Assembly (NCBI GenBank): GCA_013400155.1
Contig: VXBM01000664.1
Coordinates: 62,001 to 126,000 of the forward strand
Direction of reading: 5' to 3'
DNA: 64,000 nucleotides
DNA from: Helopsaltes ochotensis
Taxonomy: Eukaryota; Chordata; Aves; Passeriformes; Locustellidae
Made by a program: the position numbers and the translations under genes. Positions 11,113-22,450 of the stretch are shown here, in pieces. The notes beneath the pieces were generated by a model that made no database searches, had not been told where the DNA came from, and saw only the letters and a program-made list of their open reading frames with translations. How positions within the stretch are numbered: position 1 is the first letter of the stretch; each line of letters begins with the position of its first letter.

Positions 11113-14100
11113 GTCATAACTTCGGATAATGATGTTTCATCTTCTGTCAAGTACTAAATTAGAGATTTCTAAAGCAAAAACTTTGTGCAGATGGCATGAT
11201 GGTAGTAAGCACTAGTAATGATGCGGTCCCTTTAGTATTTTAGTTTCTTAAACACTTTCCATACAGACCAGAACTACCTAATGTACCATAAAAATAAGGT
11301 TCAGCACTTTAAAAACGCACTTAACAGCTATACTGATATAAAGATGAGGTATGGGAAGTCATATTTTCGTAGGAGCTACATGAGACATCTGTCTGGTACT
11401 AAAAGTGTTAAGGAAAAGTTTGTCTTTTGACAAGCTCTTCTGAACATCTATTTTATTAATTTTTTAACAACGTAAAATGATTCAGTCAATTTCTTAGAAA
11501 CCTAACTTAAAGAACCTTATTTCTCAGAGTTCAGGTTTTTGGGGGTTTTTTTGGGGTTTTTTGGATCTTTTTTTGTTTAGATCTGTTGCATTTTGACGTA
11601 GGCAGTTTCTGTAATATGGTTCCTGCAGTGAAACGTTTATGCCAAGTTTGATGTTAATAGAAGGGAAAAAGGCAAAGCTTACGTACATGTGCCTAAATCA
11701 GCCTAAATCTGCTGTAAAGGCATTGGAACCACAGTGCAGGAGTCAGACTCTTACTTTCAGTATAACTGTCTGTAAATACTGTGTCAGTAAATACAGTGCG
11801 GTGTTGTCACCCTTAGGTGGCGGCATTGACTTTGTAGTGCTGACGAGCTCCCCACCCGTGCTGTGGGGAATTCCCAATGAACGGCAGATAATTTCTGAAT
11901 ATTGTGTTGGTTCCACAGACCTTGTGTTCCCTTCAGCTGCCAGGATTGCTGTCAGAGTAATTCTGAAGTGTCTCAATAAGGTCAGCTGTATAGTTTCACC
12001 ACTTTCTGCTTTTCTATTTTTTCTTTTTAGACAGGTACTGCATTTTGACGTTGTGAGTTTACTTGACATGTACACACACTGTGTGTGTGTACACATTTAG
12101 AAGCAACCAAAAGCTGGAGTTGCAATCTGTATTGCTACATTAATTATACTTTTTGACTCTTGTCAGGTTACATGTGGTTGATTAATGGCTATACTTTACT
12201 GTTTAAAAAACTTCCAGTTTTGATATTGGTATAATATTAGGTGTTATACAACTTAAAGCATTTCTTTGGGCTGTAGTTTATTACCACTTATAATAAAAAT
12301 TCTATGTATAAAAATGTCTAGTATGTATACTGTAGATTAATACAGTGACAAAGAAGTGAGTGATGGAATGAAAGAGTAGAAAAGTGGCTAATACAGAACT
12401 TTTTCCTTCTTTTTGGTCAGCATTATAAGGTGATTATTTATTTGATACTTGCAGATGATGTATTTTGCAAATAATTTTAGTAAAGGTTAAATACATTTAT
12501 TTATACATTTAAGAGACATTTTTTTATGCCTGTGCATTAATGGTTGGCATGTTAGTGTTGTATATCAAAATCAAACTTGGGAAGAACTGTAACAAATAAT
12601 GTTCTCAGTGTTGAAGATTCTGGTACTGAAAGTCCAAATGGATGGAAGTAATGCAAAAATCCTAAATGCAATATAGAAGCAAATTTCAGCAAGTTGTGAA
12701 TTTTAAATTTTGGGTTAGAATGTAGACACTTCTGCTTTTTTGTTTCTTTTGTGTGTTTTTTGACTTTCTTGTTGTTGAATAAAGTATTTGAGCTTTTAAT
12801 TAAAAACTTGATGACCAGGAATTGGTAGCTGGATATGGAGCGTTTTCAGCTGTTTGAAATAACCGTATTTAGTTGTCCTTTGTGATCACTGGTATTATAA
12901 TACTTTAGTCACAAATCAAATTCCATGGTACTAGAGCAAAAAACCCTTCCATTAAAATATATGTTGCTAGATATTAAAGTTACCTAAATAGAGATGAAAT
13001 GTCTATAGTTTGTTTGTTTTCTTGTTGGAGTTTTTATTTGTTTATGTCTTCTAATCTGCTGGTATTTTGTGTCAAACAGAGCACCTGCAAACTCCAGATG
13101 AATCACTTGTAAGGCTGTTCATCTGTTAAGTTGGTATCTTGACTCATGTTGTACTTTGTAAGAGTCTTCAGCCATTCACTAAGGATAGCAATAAATCAAA
13201 ACTGATATTTCTCCCAGTGAGCTGTGATCTTCCTTTCCTGAAAGAGATCATAAGTATGATGCTGTGAAGCAAATCCCTTAAATCTTTCAGTATCAATATT
13301 TTAAAATAGTGGTAATTTGCATCAATCAGATATAATCCAAATACATTTTTATTTCTATACAACAGAGACAAGATTATGTACAAGTAATGAATGACAGGTA
13401 GGCATCTTTGTTTATATAATTTCTTTCCACGAAATTCCAGTTGAATTTTTTTATCTTTATAAAGCTAGAAGAATGAACTTGTCAAATTTTTGAAGCTGAG
13501 GGAAAACACTCTTGTTTCCCAAAGAACTTCACTGTAACTTAGATAAGTTACAGTTTTCAGTATGAGAGATCATTAGGGGTACAAGTTCTACAAATGTCTA
13601 CATTCCCTCTTCTTATCTTTCTAGAGTGACTGGTACCTGGGAGCACATATATAAATGTATGTTCTCTGTGGGTATCTGGAGGTGCTCTTTGGGGTAGTTG
13701 TGTTCTCCAAAATGCTACATTGTTGGTAGACAATGTTACAGAGCAAATTGAATGGGCACTGAGACCAGACTGTTGAAACCATCCTAAATACTGTCTTTTT
13801 TGAGTCAAGTTTTAAAGTGAAACATCAGTCCCCTCAGTGGGTAAATTTTTGCATTTGTACTTGGATTTACATTTAAATTGCAGATTTACCATCCATACAC
13901 ACTTTATGCACTTCCATCCTAGAAATTACAGTGTTATTTATATTAGAATTTGCTATGGCCTTTCAACTGTCATTGTTTTTTTAATCCAGAATGATAATGT
14001 TTAAAAAACGGTGTTTGTCTGAACTTTAGACATAAGTACTTTGTAGTTATTGTACCTAATTTTGAACACCCTATTCTGTTTTGCAGAGCTCTCTGTAGCT

Positions 14101-14339
14101 TTGTCCCAATATTTTTAAGAGCCCTTAGCTTAGTGTTCCTCCTTTTCATTGTTTTGTATATTTTGGGGTTTTTTTAATTAATATTTTTGAATAATAACAA
14201 TTGAAAGTTCTGTTTTATCTGAGGCTTTTCCTAAAAATTGTCTTGCTAGGGTGATCCTCAGACACCAACTTGTGGTTGTCTCCGTTTTGTCTTTTTGTTC
14301 CATTACATCCAAACATGGTTTGTTGAGAGGTGTTTGGGG
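11113..14339 (+). other. FBXL17: Intron stretch without recognised gene
   Basis: This is AT-rich FBXL17 intron. Around 11536-11570 there are several T-separated G runs. A both-strand open region at 11639-12100 has no recognisable protein similarity and is discussed as a finding. A short hairpin is at 12069-12095. The rest shows nothing. Confidence 0.7.
12069..12095. repeat. Short inverted repeat (TG/CA hairpin)
   Basis: TGTACACACAC is followed, after a few bases, by its reverse complement GTGTGTGTACA. The alternating purine-pyrimidine make-up also makes it a candidate for cruciform or left-handed DNA. It may be only a microsatellite by-product. Confidence 0.7.
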
Positions 14340-14367
14340 TTGTTTTGTTTTGTTTTGTTTTGTTTTT
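14340..14367. repeat. (TTTTG)n microsatellite
   Basis: Five TTTTG units run consecutively, ending in a T run. Confidence 0.9.
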
Positions 14368-14479
14368 CTGTGTGTGTATCTCTATGGGAATTGTACATTT
14401 TTCTGACATTATGCAATTAAATTACAGTTTGCTACAACTGAAAAATCGTTTTTAAACCTTTCAAACTTCTATGACATCC

Positions 14480-14538
14480 ATACACACACACACACACATA
14501 TATATGTATATATATATGTATGTATGTATGTATGTATC
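14480..14538. repeat. Compound (CA)n(TA)n(TGTA)n microsatellite
   Basis: A CA run (about 14482-14498) passes into TA units and then a TGTA/TATG run ending near 14537. It abuts the LTR tail at 14541. Confidence 0.92.
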
Positions 14539-14540
14539 TG

Positions 14541-14622
14541 TGTTTTCTCACTGTTATCCTACTGATTCTTCTCCCCATCCCACTGTGGGCAGTGAGCTGC
14601 TGCCTGGGGTTAAACCACGGCA
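14541..14622 (+). mobile_element. ERV LTR 3' tail, plus orientation
   Basis: The stretch from TGTTTTCTCACTGTTATCC to CTGGGGTTAAACCACGGCA matches the end of the LTR family seen at 981 (opposite strand) and 61080-61184. Only the last 80 bp remain. The upstream part is replaced by the compound microsatellite, which may have expanded inside it. Confidence 0.7.
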
Positions 14623-15432
14623 ATGGAGAGTATTGTGCTGGTGTTCCCTCTCCTACCACCTTGATAAAATTACAAATAGGCTTTAAGAATATTTTCTATC
14701 TGAAACATCAAAGTGTAAATTAGAAAAAAAAAATCTAGATTACAAAATCACGAAAGATATTAAATATGTACTTTGTACTGTTCTTATTTTTAAATATTTT
14801 TCTTCTTAAATATAGATAAAAATAAACAAAAAACCTCCAAGGTAAGGTTTTCATAAAGTATTTTTACTATCCTCACTCTCAAAAACAAACCAAACTAGTT
14901 TTAGTAAATGGATCAATGAGCCAACTTCATTGTGGTTGAGTGTGCATTGCCAGCAAAAGTTTTTTTAAAAGACTTCCTGGGACTGCTTCCAAGGGCTGCA
15001 TTTTTGCATTGATGATCACATCTAATGCTGCTGTTGGAGGCATAGCTGTGCTGCTGCCATGGTCTCCCTCATTTACACAGGAGCCTAGTGCCTAGAGGAT
15101 TTGTTTGTAGGTCTTGTGTGTCTGGAGGTGTTACCCTGCTGATGCTGTCCATGGTTTTCTACCAGAGGTACAGCTGTACAGTTCACTGCTGTCAGGGTTT
15201 GCAACAAGGTGTAGGTGTGACAAAAGGGGTGTTTGTTTGCATAAAATGTCAGCTTTGCAATTCTCTTCATCTGCACAATTGTCTTTTATTGTATTTTGCA
15301 GTCTTCACGTTTGGAGATTTTAGTATTTTTAAAAGATGCTTTTATAAAAGTTACTGGATTGTTTTGTTTTGGGAGGGGAAGTGTTTGCTGTTAATCTTGT
15401 GCAGTTTCTTGAAAATATAGGGGATTACTCAG
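14623..15432 (+). other. FBXL17: Intron stretch without recognised gene
   Basis: This is FBXL17 intron. The frame open at 15088-15420 has no recognised motif and no coding signature. The TSD copy CTCAG of the next LTR is at 15428-15432. Confidence 0.7.
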
Positions 15433-15470
15433 TGTAATAACTGAAATCACCAATTGAGATTTATAAATAT

Positions 15471-15476
15471 TTTATT
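15471..15476 (-). terminator. LTR polyadenylation signal AATAAA
   Basis: A minus-strand AATAAA lies 38 bp from the LTR 3' end at 15433 and about 155 bp downstream of the TATA box. Confidence 0.6.
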
Positions 15477-15628
15477 AAGAAATTTGAAATGAAAATTTGA
15501 AAAATTTCGATATTAAATTTGAAAAGCCATGAACAAAATCAGCCCCGAACCAGGCGATCAGAACTGGGTGAACCATGGATCAACACAGAGTCCCCCTAGG
15601 TTCACAAAGGCAGTCTTGTCGGGTTTGC

Positions 15629-15635
15629 TTTTATA
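15629..15635 (-). promoter_or_regulatory. LTR TATA box
   Basis: The minus strand reads GTATAAAAGC at 15636-15627. It is correctly placed upstream of the LTR AATAAA. If still active it would start antisense transcription within the FBXL17 intron. No evidence of activity can be read from sequence. Confidence 0.6.
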
Positions 15636-16324
15636 CGGTTTTTCTGGCTGGGCTACGTGTCATCTCGCAGTTCTGTGACTGGAGTGGTTCTCACATGTTC
15701 TGTAGTGTCCTTTTCTCTGGCAAACGGCGTTTGGAGGAGGGAGTATCTGGTTGATTTCTGCCGCTGATGATTCTACATTCAAATTCATAGTCTGACCGAT
15801 CTTGGTCCGATGACACACCTGGTACAGGTCGGTGGGTAGTCAGCTCCTCTTTCTTTCTTCTGGTAAACTGGGATTTCGGGAAGGAGCGTCCGCCCAACTG
15901 AGTTTACTGGAATTGTTAATTCCTCGCCGATTCAGGACTGAGGGCACACCTGGTTGTCGTTGTTGAGTTTTCCTTTCTTGGAGTCCTGCTTCAGAGGGAC
16001 TCTCCCTCTTCCTGCAACAGCCCCTATTCATATGTTTAATAGTTTCCTATAGAAATCCTCTGCCGAAGGCAGCTACCTTCTATTCAAATGTTAAAGTGTC
16101 TCTTCCATGATGGTGTAGGTGATCTTTGAAAGAGATATGACATAGCTCCTGCCTGCCTTGATTCCCTTGGTTATTTTTATTTTAACTTGAACACAATTTT
16201 AACTTGAACCATTATACATCAAGTATATTGAATAAAACACAAATTACTACATTCCTCTATAACACTCAGCTGTGTAGAGAATACCTATATTGTATAACAT
16301 GAGTGATTTGTGATTGTGTTCTTG

Positions 16325-17162
16325 TGTCTTAGTGTGAAAGAGAGGTGTCTGCTAGGGAAGGCAGAAGCCTCCCTTGGAATGGAGAATGTGAACCCCCTCC
16401 CTCCGAATTATTACGATTTTGAAATTAAGGCACTCTCAGGCAAGGATATGAGGAGTAGGAATAATGCTTCTTTATGAATAGGTGTAACAAGGCAAACAAC
16501 AATAACTATGGCATTAACAACAAAAACAGGACCAGGAACCTCGTGACAGCCTTCTCAACCGAGTTGGAAAAACCCTGGGGCAGTCTGATCCCGGTGCCCC
16601 TGCAGGACTCTGAGGAGCACCAAGCTGGAACGGCAGGAATGAGCAGAAATCCCTGGCTGGTGGACGATGTGTCAGAAGCTCGGCTGTGGTAGCTGGAGCT
16701 GCGGGATGTCCCGCAGGGCAGGGGGTGCGGGGCTGCAGCGTAGCAAAGACCCAGGGCAGTGCGGGACAGCGGCGGCCTGGTTCCAGCGGGGCAGGACAGG
16801 TGAGCTCAGAATTCCTGGGCACAGGAATGGTGCAGATGGTGGTAGGTCCCTAGACTGGGCTTTGGTGGTGACAGTGAATTCCCCCCGCAGCAAGCAACAG
16901 CTTGACCCTCCTCCTTCTGATGCTGAGAGCGAGCCCAGCTGCCCCCAGCCCCATCCTTTACCTGCCCCCAAAACTCTTGTATCTGCCTCCTCTGAGAGAA
17001 GCTCCCAGAGACAAAAGAAGTGTAGGCAGATGCTACATTCCTCTCCTATGGCCAGTTCTTTTGTTTTTTGCTTAAGTACCTGTAAGTGCCCAGTAGTTAA
17101 TTTCCTAGCAATTTATGGAAAAAAATTCTATAAGTAAAAAAGAAACAATCTAACCCCCAGTA
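16325..17162 (-). mobile_element. Solo ERV LTR, minus orientation, 838 bp, exact TSD
   Basis: A perfect 5-bp duplication TCTTG flanks it at 16320-16324 and 17163-17167. The minus-strand 5' end reads TACTGGGGGTTAGATT, homologous to TGTTGGGGCTTGGATT at the 5' end of the LTR at 21650. The 3' end reads CTAAGACA. The first base pair of the TG terminus has changed (TG to TA). The interior matches the 21650-22410 LTR block by block in opposite orientation, for example AGCTGGAACGGCAGGAATG and CAGGGCAGTGCGGGACAGC. A CATAAAG polyadenylation-like signal is near 16473. Frames open here (16667-17137 and antisense) are GC-rich LTR sequence, not genes. Confidence 0.85.
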
Positions 17163-17167
17163 TCTTG

Positions 17168-20100
17168 AAATTGGTTGATTTCGGCTGTTATATACAACTG
17201 TTTAAATATATTTGTTATTTCAAAAAGATAGGAATTTGTAGAACAAAACAGTAGTTGATAATTCCTGTGATTTTAGGCATTTCTGAAAACACCTTAATGG
17301 TGAACACTTCAAAAATCTATACGTTACAGGTTTCAGAACAACTCCATCTTGTACTGTTTTCCTTCAGTTCTAGTACATCTTCTACATCTCAGGAAATTTA
17401 TTCTTCCTATAGAGCTCATTCTTGACCTAATGTCATGGGGTTTTTAAAAATGTCTTTAAGCACTGTACAGTCTGGAAAACACTGTACTCTTCCTGTTGCT
17501 CATAGACTACAATTTTTCCAGGTTTTGAAGTATTTCCAACAAAGTTTCAGGAAGTTTTGGAGTGCTTTAAATGAGATGGAATAGTGTGGGTGTTTGCTGT
17601 ATGTACATCTTGTAGATGTTCTGTGCTTTTTTGCTTTTCTTTTATAGTCTTGCTTGGGAAAAGTGTTGCAAATAAAGTATTATAGAAGGATTGCTACAGC
17701 TGACCTTTTGTTTTTTCGATTGTGATACTAGTCCTCCATGAAATGGTGTAAAACTGTGGTATCTGTAGAGATAATTGATGTTATTTTTTTTGCTGGCAGA
17801 AAAGCTGTACAGACAGTGAATTTTAAACTTGACTAGCACTTCTTTGTTACTAATTCTGTTATACAAATGGAAAACTGGGAGGAGAGTCATGCTTTGGAGG
17901 AAGTAATTTTTTGTAAGGAAATAAAGTTCTTGTGATTATATCTGGTAGGAGTGTCACGTCCTGTGAAGGCCACTACCTGCCTCCTCTGTATGCTTCATTC
18001 TGTGGTGGGTGAAGTAATCTGAAAATGCCAAACTTCTCTGAAGGTATTCCAGCCATTTCAGATACTGTCGCAACTGTAGGTGCTTTCATGCAGATGACAG
18101 TTGGGCTGCATTACAACATAAACTCAGGTAGATCTTTTTCTTCTCCTATAAAGCACTCTGTGCTGGGACTGAAAAGTATTATAGAAATGGGATATCCTGG
18201 ATTTTCATGGTGAGATACTGCTGGTTTAGTTAATTGGCTTCTGCTTTTAGATGGCAGTAGTGATTCTTGGAGTGTAGAAGGAGATCTGATATTATCTGTG
18301 AACCGACACTTTTCCAAAGCAAAATGTGGCTGAGGTAATGCAAAAAGCTGCCATGCTAAGTTCTTTATTTTTATTGCTAACTTTGGCTTAGATAGTAATT
18401 TCTTCTAATCTTATGAATATGATGATAGTGCAGCTTGTGCATTTAAGTAGGCACAAGTAGAATATTGAAACAAATATTGTAAGCTCCTGCTCTCAAACTA
18501 GAAGTATTTGTAAGGAAAATTTCAAATATATTTTAATTAAGAAGTATATCAAGATGCCTATTTTGACTATTTTTGTAATTTTTAAGCTATTTACTTAGTA
18601 ATGCGTAGAAATTAAAATATGACAATGATTCAGTCATTAGTTATGTGTAGGTATTTTTGTGTCTGCAGAACAGTGTCTACTTGCTGTTTAGCAATTGTTT
18701 TAAGTTTCAAGGTGGACAAGGAGGTAGAAAGTGATTGAAGATACTAAATGTGCACATCAAAAACAGTGGAAAACTTGGTGGGTTTTGTGCTATAAGCATT
18801 TTTGATCTGAAGAGTATCTCTCTGCAGTTGGTTTGCATTTAGATGCTACTAACTGGGCAGAAATTTTGTAGTACAATATGTATATAAATGCTCCACCATT
18901 TTTAGCATGCTATTTCAAGAAATAGAATTTAAACATTTCATTCTGGCCAGCATATTGCTGGCTTATATTTTCAAATAATATTTGCACGTAAAAGTGTAAT
19001 ATTTTTGTCCAGCAGTTCAAAAGAACTTTAATGCATATTTCGTGAATTAAACATACTTCATGTCTTTCTGTATCTGGTCTTTTTAGGAAATGCTGCTTTG
19101 AAAGAAGACAAACTTCAATGCATAATAAAAGACAACAGGCAGATCAGATATTTAGATACCCTGGTTTATGAATGTCTGCCTCAATAAATTGTTCTTTTCA
19201 TCTGGTAATTCTGTTAAAAATGTCATTCTTTATGTATCAAGTCTGCTATGCATGAATTGGTGTGCTAGGGTGTTCACTAGGACAGGCAACTTCTGCTGTA
19301 GTTAGTCACCATCGCAGAAGACTGCACCCCTCTTTCATCTGTTTAATTCTCCAGGCATATTTGTTTCTGACAGACTTGGCTATCTTAAAAGTAGTGTTCA
19401 ATTATTTTTATTTTTTTCAGATAACACTGCAAATTATTTTCTTTGCTTAACATAGTAGGTGGAATTATTACTGTTTTTACTGGTAAACCTGTTTGTAATT
19501 GTATTCAGAAGACATATGATTATGGTTTTCTTGACTTCTTTTCTTGTCTGGCAGAAAAGATAGACTCCTGAATGTAAGGAGTAATTACTAATGTTGTATA
19601 CCACAAACCGGACGTTTTTGTAAAAGCAGGTGTTGATTTTGAAAACAAATATTATTGAAGAACTACCAATTAATTTCATATTGCTGTCACTGCAGTTTGT
19701 AGTACCTGCATAAATGCAGCATTACAGTTCCATTTTCCTTACGTTTTCAGTTGCATATAGCTTTCCCTTGCTTTTTACTTTGGACAGAAATTCTCCTCCT
19801 AGCTAGGGAGTGTGTGTGTATGCCAGTCTTTTGTATAGAGAAGTTTCCATTTTTCACAAAAAAGGTAAGAAATCTCTATGAATATCTCATTATGAATCTG
19901 TAAAATTCAGGGGTTTTCTGCACCAGCTAACAGGGGAAAGCACAGCAGTATGACAGATGTGCTTTTGCTGTTTTATTATCCTTTGAAAAATATAGCTTGC
20001 CTATGTTCAAACCCAGGTTTGAAAAGAAGCATTACTATTTTCTTCATATATATGTATCTGCTAAAGATAATTCATTTTGAGACGGATTACTTAGATGTAT

Positions 20101-21000
20101 GTGGAGAGCAGTGTGATGTGACTTGCCACAGGATGAACATTATCTATTCAGGGTGTGAAAAGGTTTGGTAGGGTAACCTGGCACATACTTCACTGCAGGC
20201 TATGGTCTGCTCTAAGTGTAGGATCAAATAAAAGCTGGCTATGGTGCTTTTGTGTTGTTTTGTCTTGGTTTACTTTTGCTAATATATGCTTTGTTCCTTG
20301 GTAGTTTTATGAGAAGAACATGAGAAAATAAGGAAAATTTGTAGCTCTTGACTCTCTTAGGTCTTGTCTGAGAGGCCTTTCATCCCTGTAGTAAAGATCA
20401 GTGGATAGCACTTATATTTTTTGTCAGTTTTAACTAATATGCTTAGGTTTTGTCTTGGAAAAACAAAAATAAAGTTTCTTGGGGATGGATTTTGTGTGGA
20501 GTTTTTTGCTTCATAGCTTTTGAGGTTTGGGGTTTTTATGATCATTTGGAGAATATGGCTTGAGGATTAAAGAAAGTGAGAATTCTGAAAAAGCCTTGCT
20601 GCTGAAATCTGGAAGATGATTAAACAAACTCGCTTTCCCAGAATTCATGTTCTCTTATACTGAAGAGACTTTATAATGGGTGCTGTAAGCTTCACTCCTA
20701 GTTTTTCCGTAGTTCTCCCCTAAAGCTGAAGCTTGGCCTAATCAAAGGATAGATCAGTTGTATGTGATGTTGCTGTCCAAATACATCCAGTCTTATAGCC
20801 CATTCTGGCTTTTTTCTTCTGGAAAACAGTGGGGATTGGCAGTCAGATTTTCCCCAAAGTCATGTTTGTTTGCCTTTTTTTTTTTGTCCCCTTTCCCATT
20901 TCTGGAACAAGTGTACGTCATTGGTATTATTAGTATTATTTCTGAGAGTCAATCTAAGCCATTTTTATCATAGAGGATTGCTAATTTGTCCTCCATATGA
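17168..21000 (+). other. FBXL17: Intron stretch without recognised gene
   Basis: This is AT-rich FBXL17 intron of 3.8 kb. No coding frame with recognisable motifs, repeat family or RNA gene is seen. Confidence 0.7.
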
Positions 21001-21005
21001 TCTTG

Positions 21006-22450
21006 TGTCTTGGTTTGGAAAGACAGGTGTCTGCCAGGGAAAGCTGAAGCTCCATTCCTTGCAATGGAGAATGTACCCCCCCCCCCCCCAAATTATTGTA
21101 ACATTGCAATTAGGGGCTTTCAGGCAAAGATAGGAGAATAGGAATAACACAGTTCTTTACTAGAAATACTAAAAATACCAATGTAATAGTACAAAAAAAC
21201 AAGCAAACAAAACAGTCAAACCAAAATCCTAGAAACACTGACAGAGTCAGAATACGACCTACCACCCTGTTGGTCAGGGTGTTGGAAACAGTCCAGATAA
21301 GTCCTCCTGAAGTAACAGATGTGGCTCTGTTGGAGTAGAGATAATCCTGTGGAGGGGTAATCCAGTGGTGGTGAGATGGGTCCTGTCTTCCTCTGGGAAA
21401 TCCAGTGGAAAAAGAGGTTACTCTGGTGTTCTGAATTGCAGGTTTCATCTAGGAAGACAATGCTTGTCTTCTCCCAGTGGGTGGAGCATCTCACAATGGG
21501 ATGATGTAATGTTATGAGTCATCTGTTGAGCCTTACTGGCCCACTAACAGAAGAGACCCATCCCCCTCCCCCCGAAGTTATGAGGAATGGGTTACACAAG
21601 AGATAAAGAAAAACACCTCCCCTTGAACATGTTCGATGGTGTATAGGTTTGTTGGGGCTTGGATTTGTTTTTCCTCTGTGGAATTTCCTTCCCCCACCTA
21701 GGTTGCTGGGAGACTGATTGCTGGGTGCTTGTGGCTGCTTAGGTCAAAAACAAAGGGAGAGATACCGCAATGGTTGGAGGCAGGTAAAGAACAAGGCTGG
21801 GGACAGTTACGCTCTCTTGGTCCCAGCATCGGAGAGAGGACGGCCAGGCTCCTCTTGCTGCAGGAGGAGCTCATTGTCACCACCAGGTGATTCCTGAGGA
21901 ATCTGCCATCATCTCCTCGTGTGCCTCGGAACTCTGAGCTGCCTCCTCCTGCCCTGCTGGAGCTGGGCTGGCGCTGTCCCACCGCCGCTGCTTCCTCGGC
22001 ACTGCTTTGGGGCTTTTCACTACGCTGAGGCCCTGCACCCCCCTGCCCAGCCAGGACATCCCTGCTTTTCCAGCTATCACCGACAGAGCTTCTGATCTCA
22101 CCCACCAGCCTGGGATTTTCCACCGTTCCAGCCTGGTATTCTTGGAGCCCTGCAACCGACTGCCCCCGGGCTCTGTGAACAAAGCCCCTCAAACTCCTTA
22201 GGTTTGTTTTACTGTTAATGCTGTAGTTGTTGTTTGTTTTGCCTTGTTATACATCCTAGTAAAGAACTGTTATTCCTATCTCCATACCTCTGCCTGAAAG
22301 CCCCTTTAATTTTCTAAATTATAATAATTTGGAGGGAGGGGATTCGAATTCTCCATTCCAAAGGGAGGTCCTGAACTCCCTAGCAGACACCTGTCTTTCA
22401 AACCAAGACAAGGTTCCTCAAAATAAAAGGAGGAGGAGGAGGAAATCACA
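21006..22450 (-). mobile_element. ERV LTR, minus orientation, split by a second LTR
   Basis: The + strand begins TGTCTTGGTTTGGAAAGACA at 21006, the reverse complement of an LTR 3' end. On the minus strand an AGTAAA signal lies at 21161-21156. The sequence runs to about 21649, resumes after the inner LTR at 22411 and may end AATCACA at 22450. Candidate TSDs are TCTTG (21001-21005) and TCTTA (22451-22455), with one mismatch. The first 140 bp is homologous to the same end of the inner LTR, but the rest differs, so it is a related subfamily. A 14-C run is at 21076-21089. The 22450 end is less certain than the 21006 end. Confidence 0.6.
21650..22410 (+). mobile_element. Solo ERV LTR, plus orientation, 761 bp, exact TSD, nested
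   Basis: The termini are TGTTGGGGCTTGG and AACCAAGACA. A perfect 5-bp duplication AGGTT flanks it at 21645-21649 and 22411-22415. The polyadenylation-like AGTAAA at 22258-22263 is followed by the U5-like segment. It belongs to the same family as 16325-17162, in opposite orientation. It lies inside the LTR that starts at 21006. Open frames on its minus strand (for example 21698-22192) are fortuitous in GC-rich LTR sequence. Confidence 0.85.

Larger units (their letters stand above)
15433..16264 (-). mobile_element. Solo ERV LTR, minus orientation, 832 bp, exact TSD
   Basis: The termini on the + strand are TGTAATAACTG and CTCTATAACA (TG...CA). A perfect 5-bp duplication CTCAG flanks it at 15428-15432 and 16265-16269. 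On the minus strand a TATA box lies at 15635-15629 and an AATAAA signal at 15476-15471, about 155 bp further on. This gives the normal LTR order of U3, promoter, short R, polyadenylation signal and U5. A 5-bp TSD is most often associated with ERVL-type or some ERV1 integrases; I do not assign the class. No internal region or second LTR accompanies it, so it is a solo LTR left by recombination. It lies antisense to FBXL17. Confidence 0.85.

Noticed and set aside
16667..17137. 156-codon frame and its antisense partner (16672-16971)
   Set aside because: It lies wholly within the solo LTR 16325-17162. GC-rich LTR sequence has few stops by chance.
21698..22192. 164-codon minus-strand frame, the longest in the window
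   Set aside because: It lies within the inner LTR 21650-22410 and is antisense to it. The homologous stretch at 16325-17162 does not keep the same frame.
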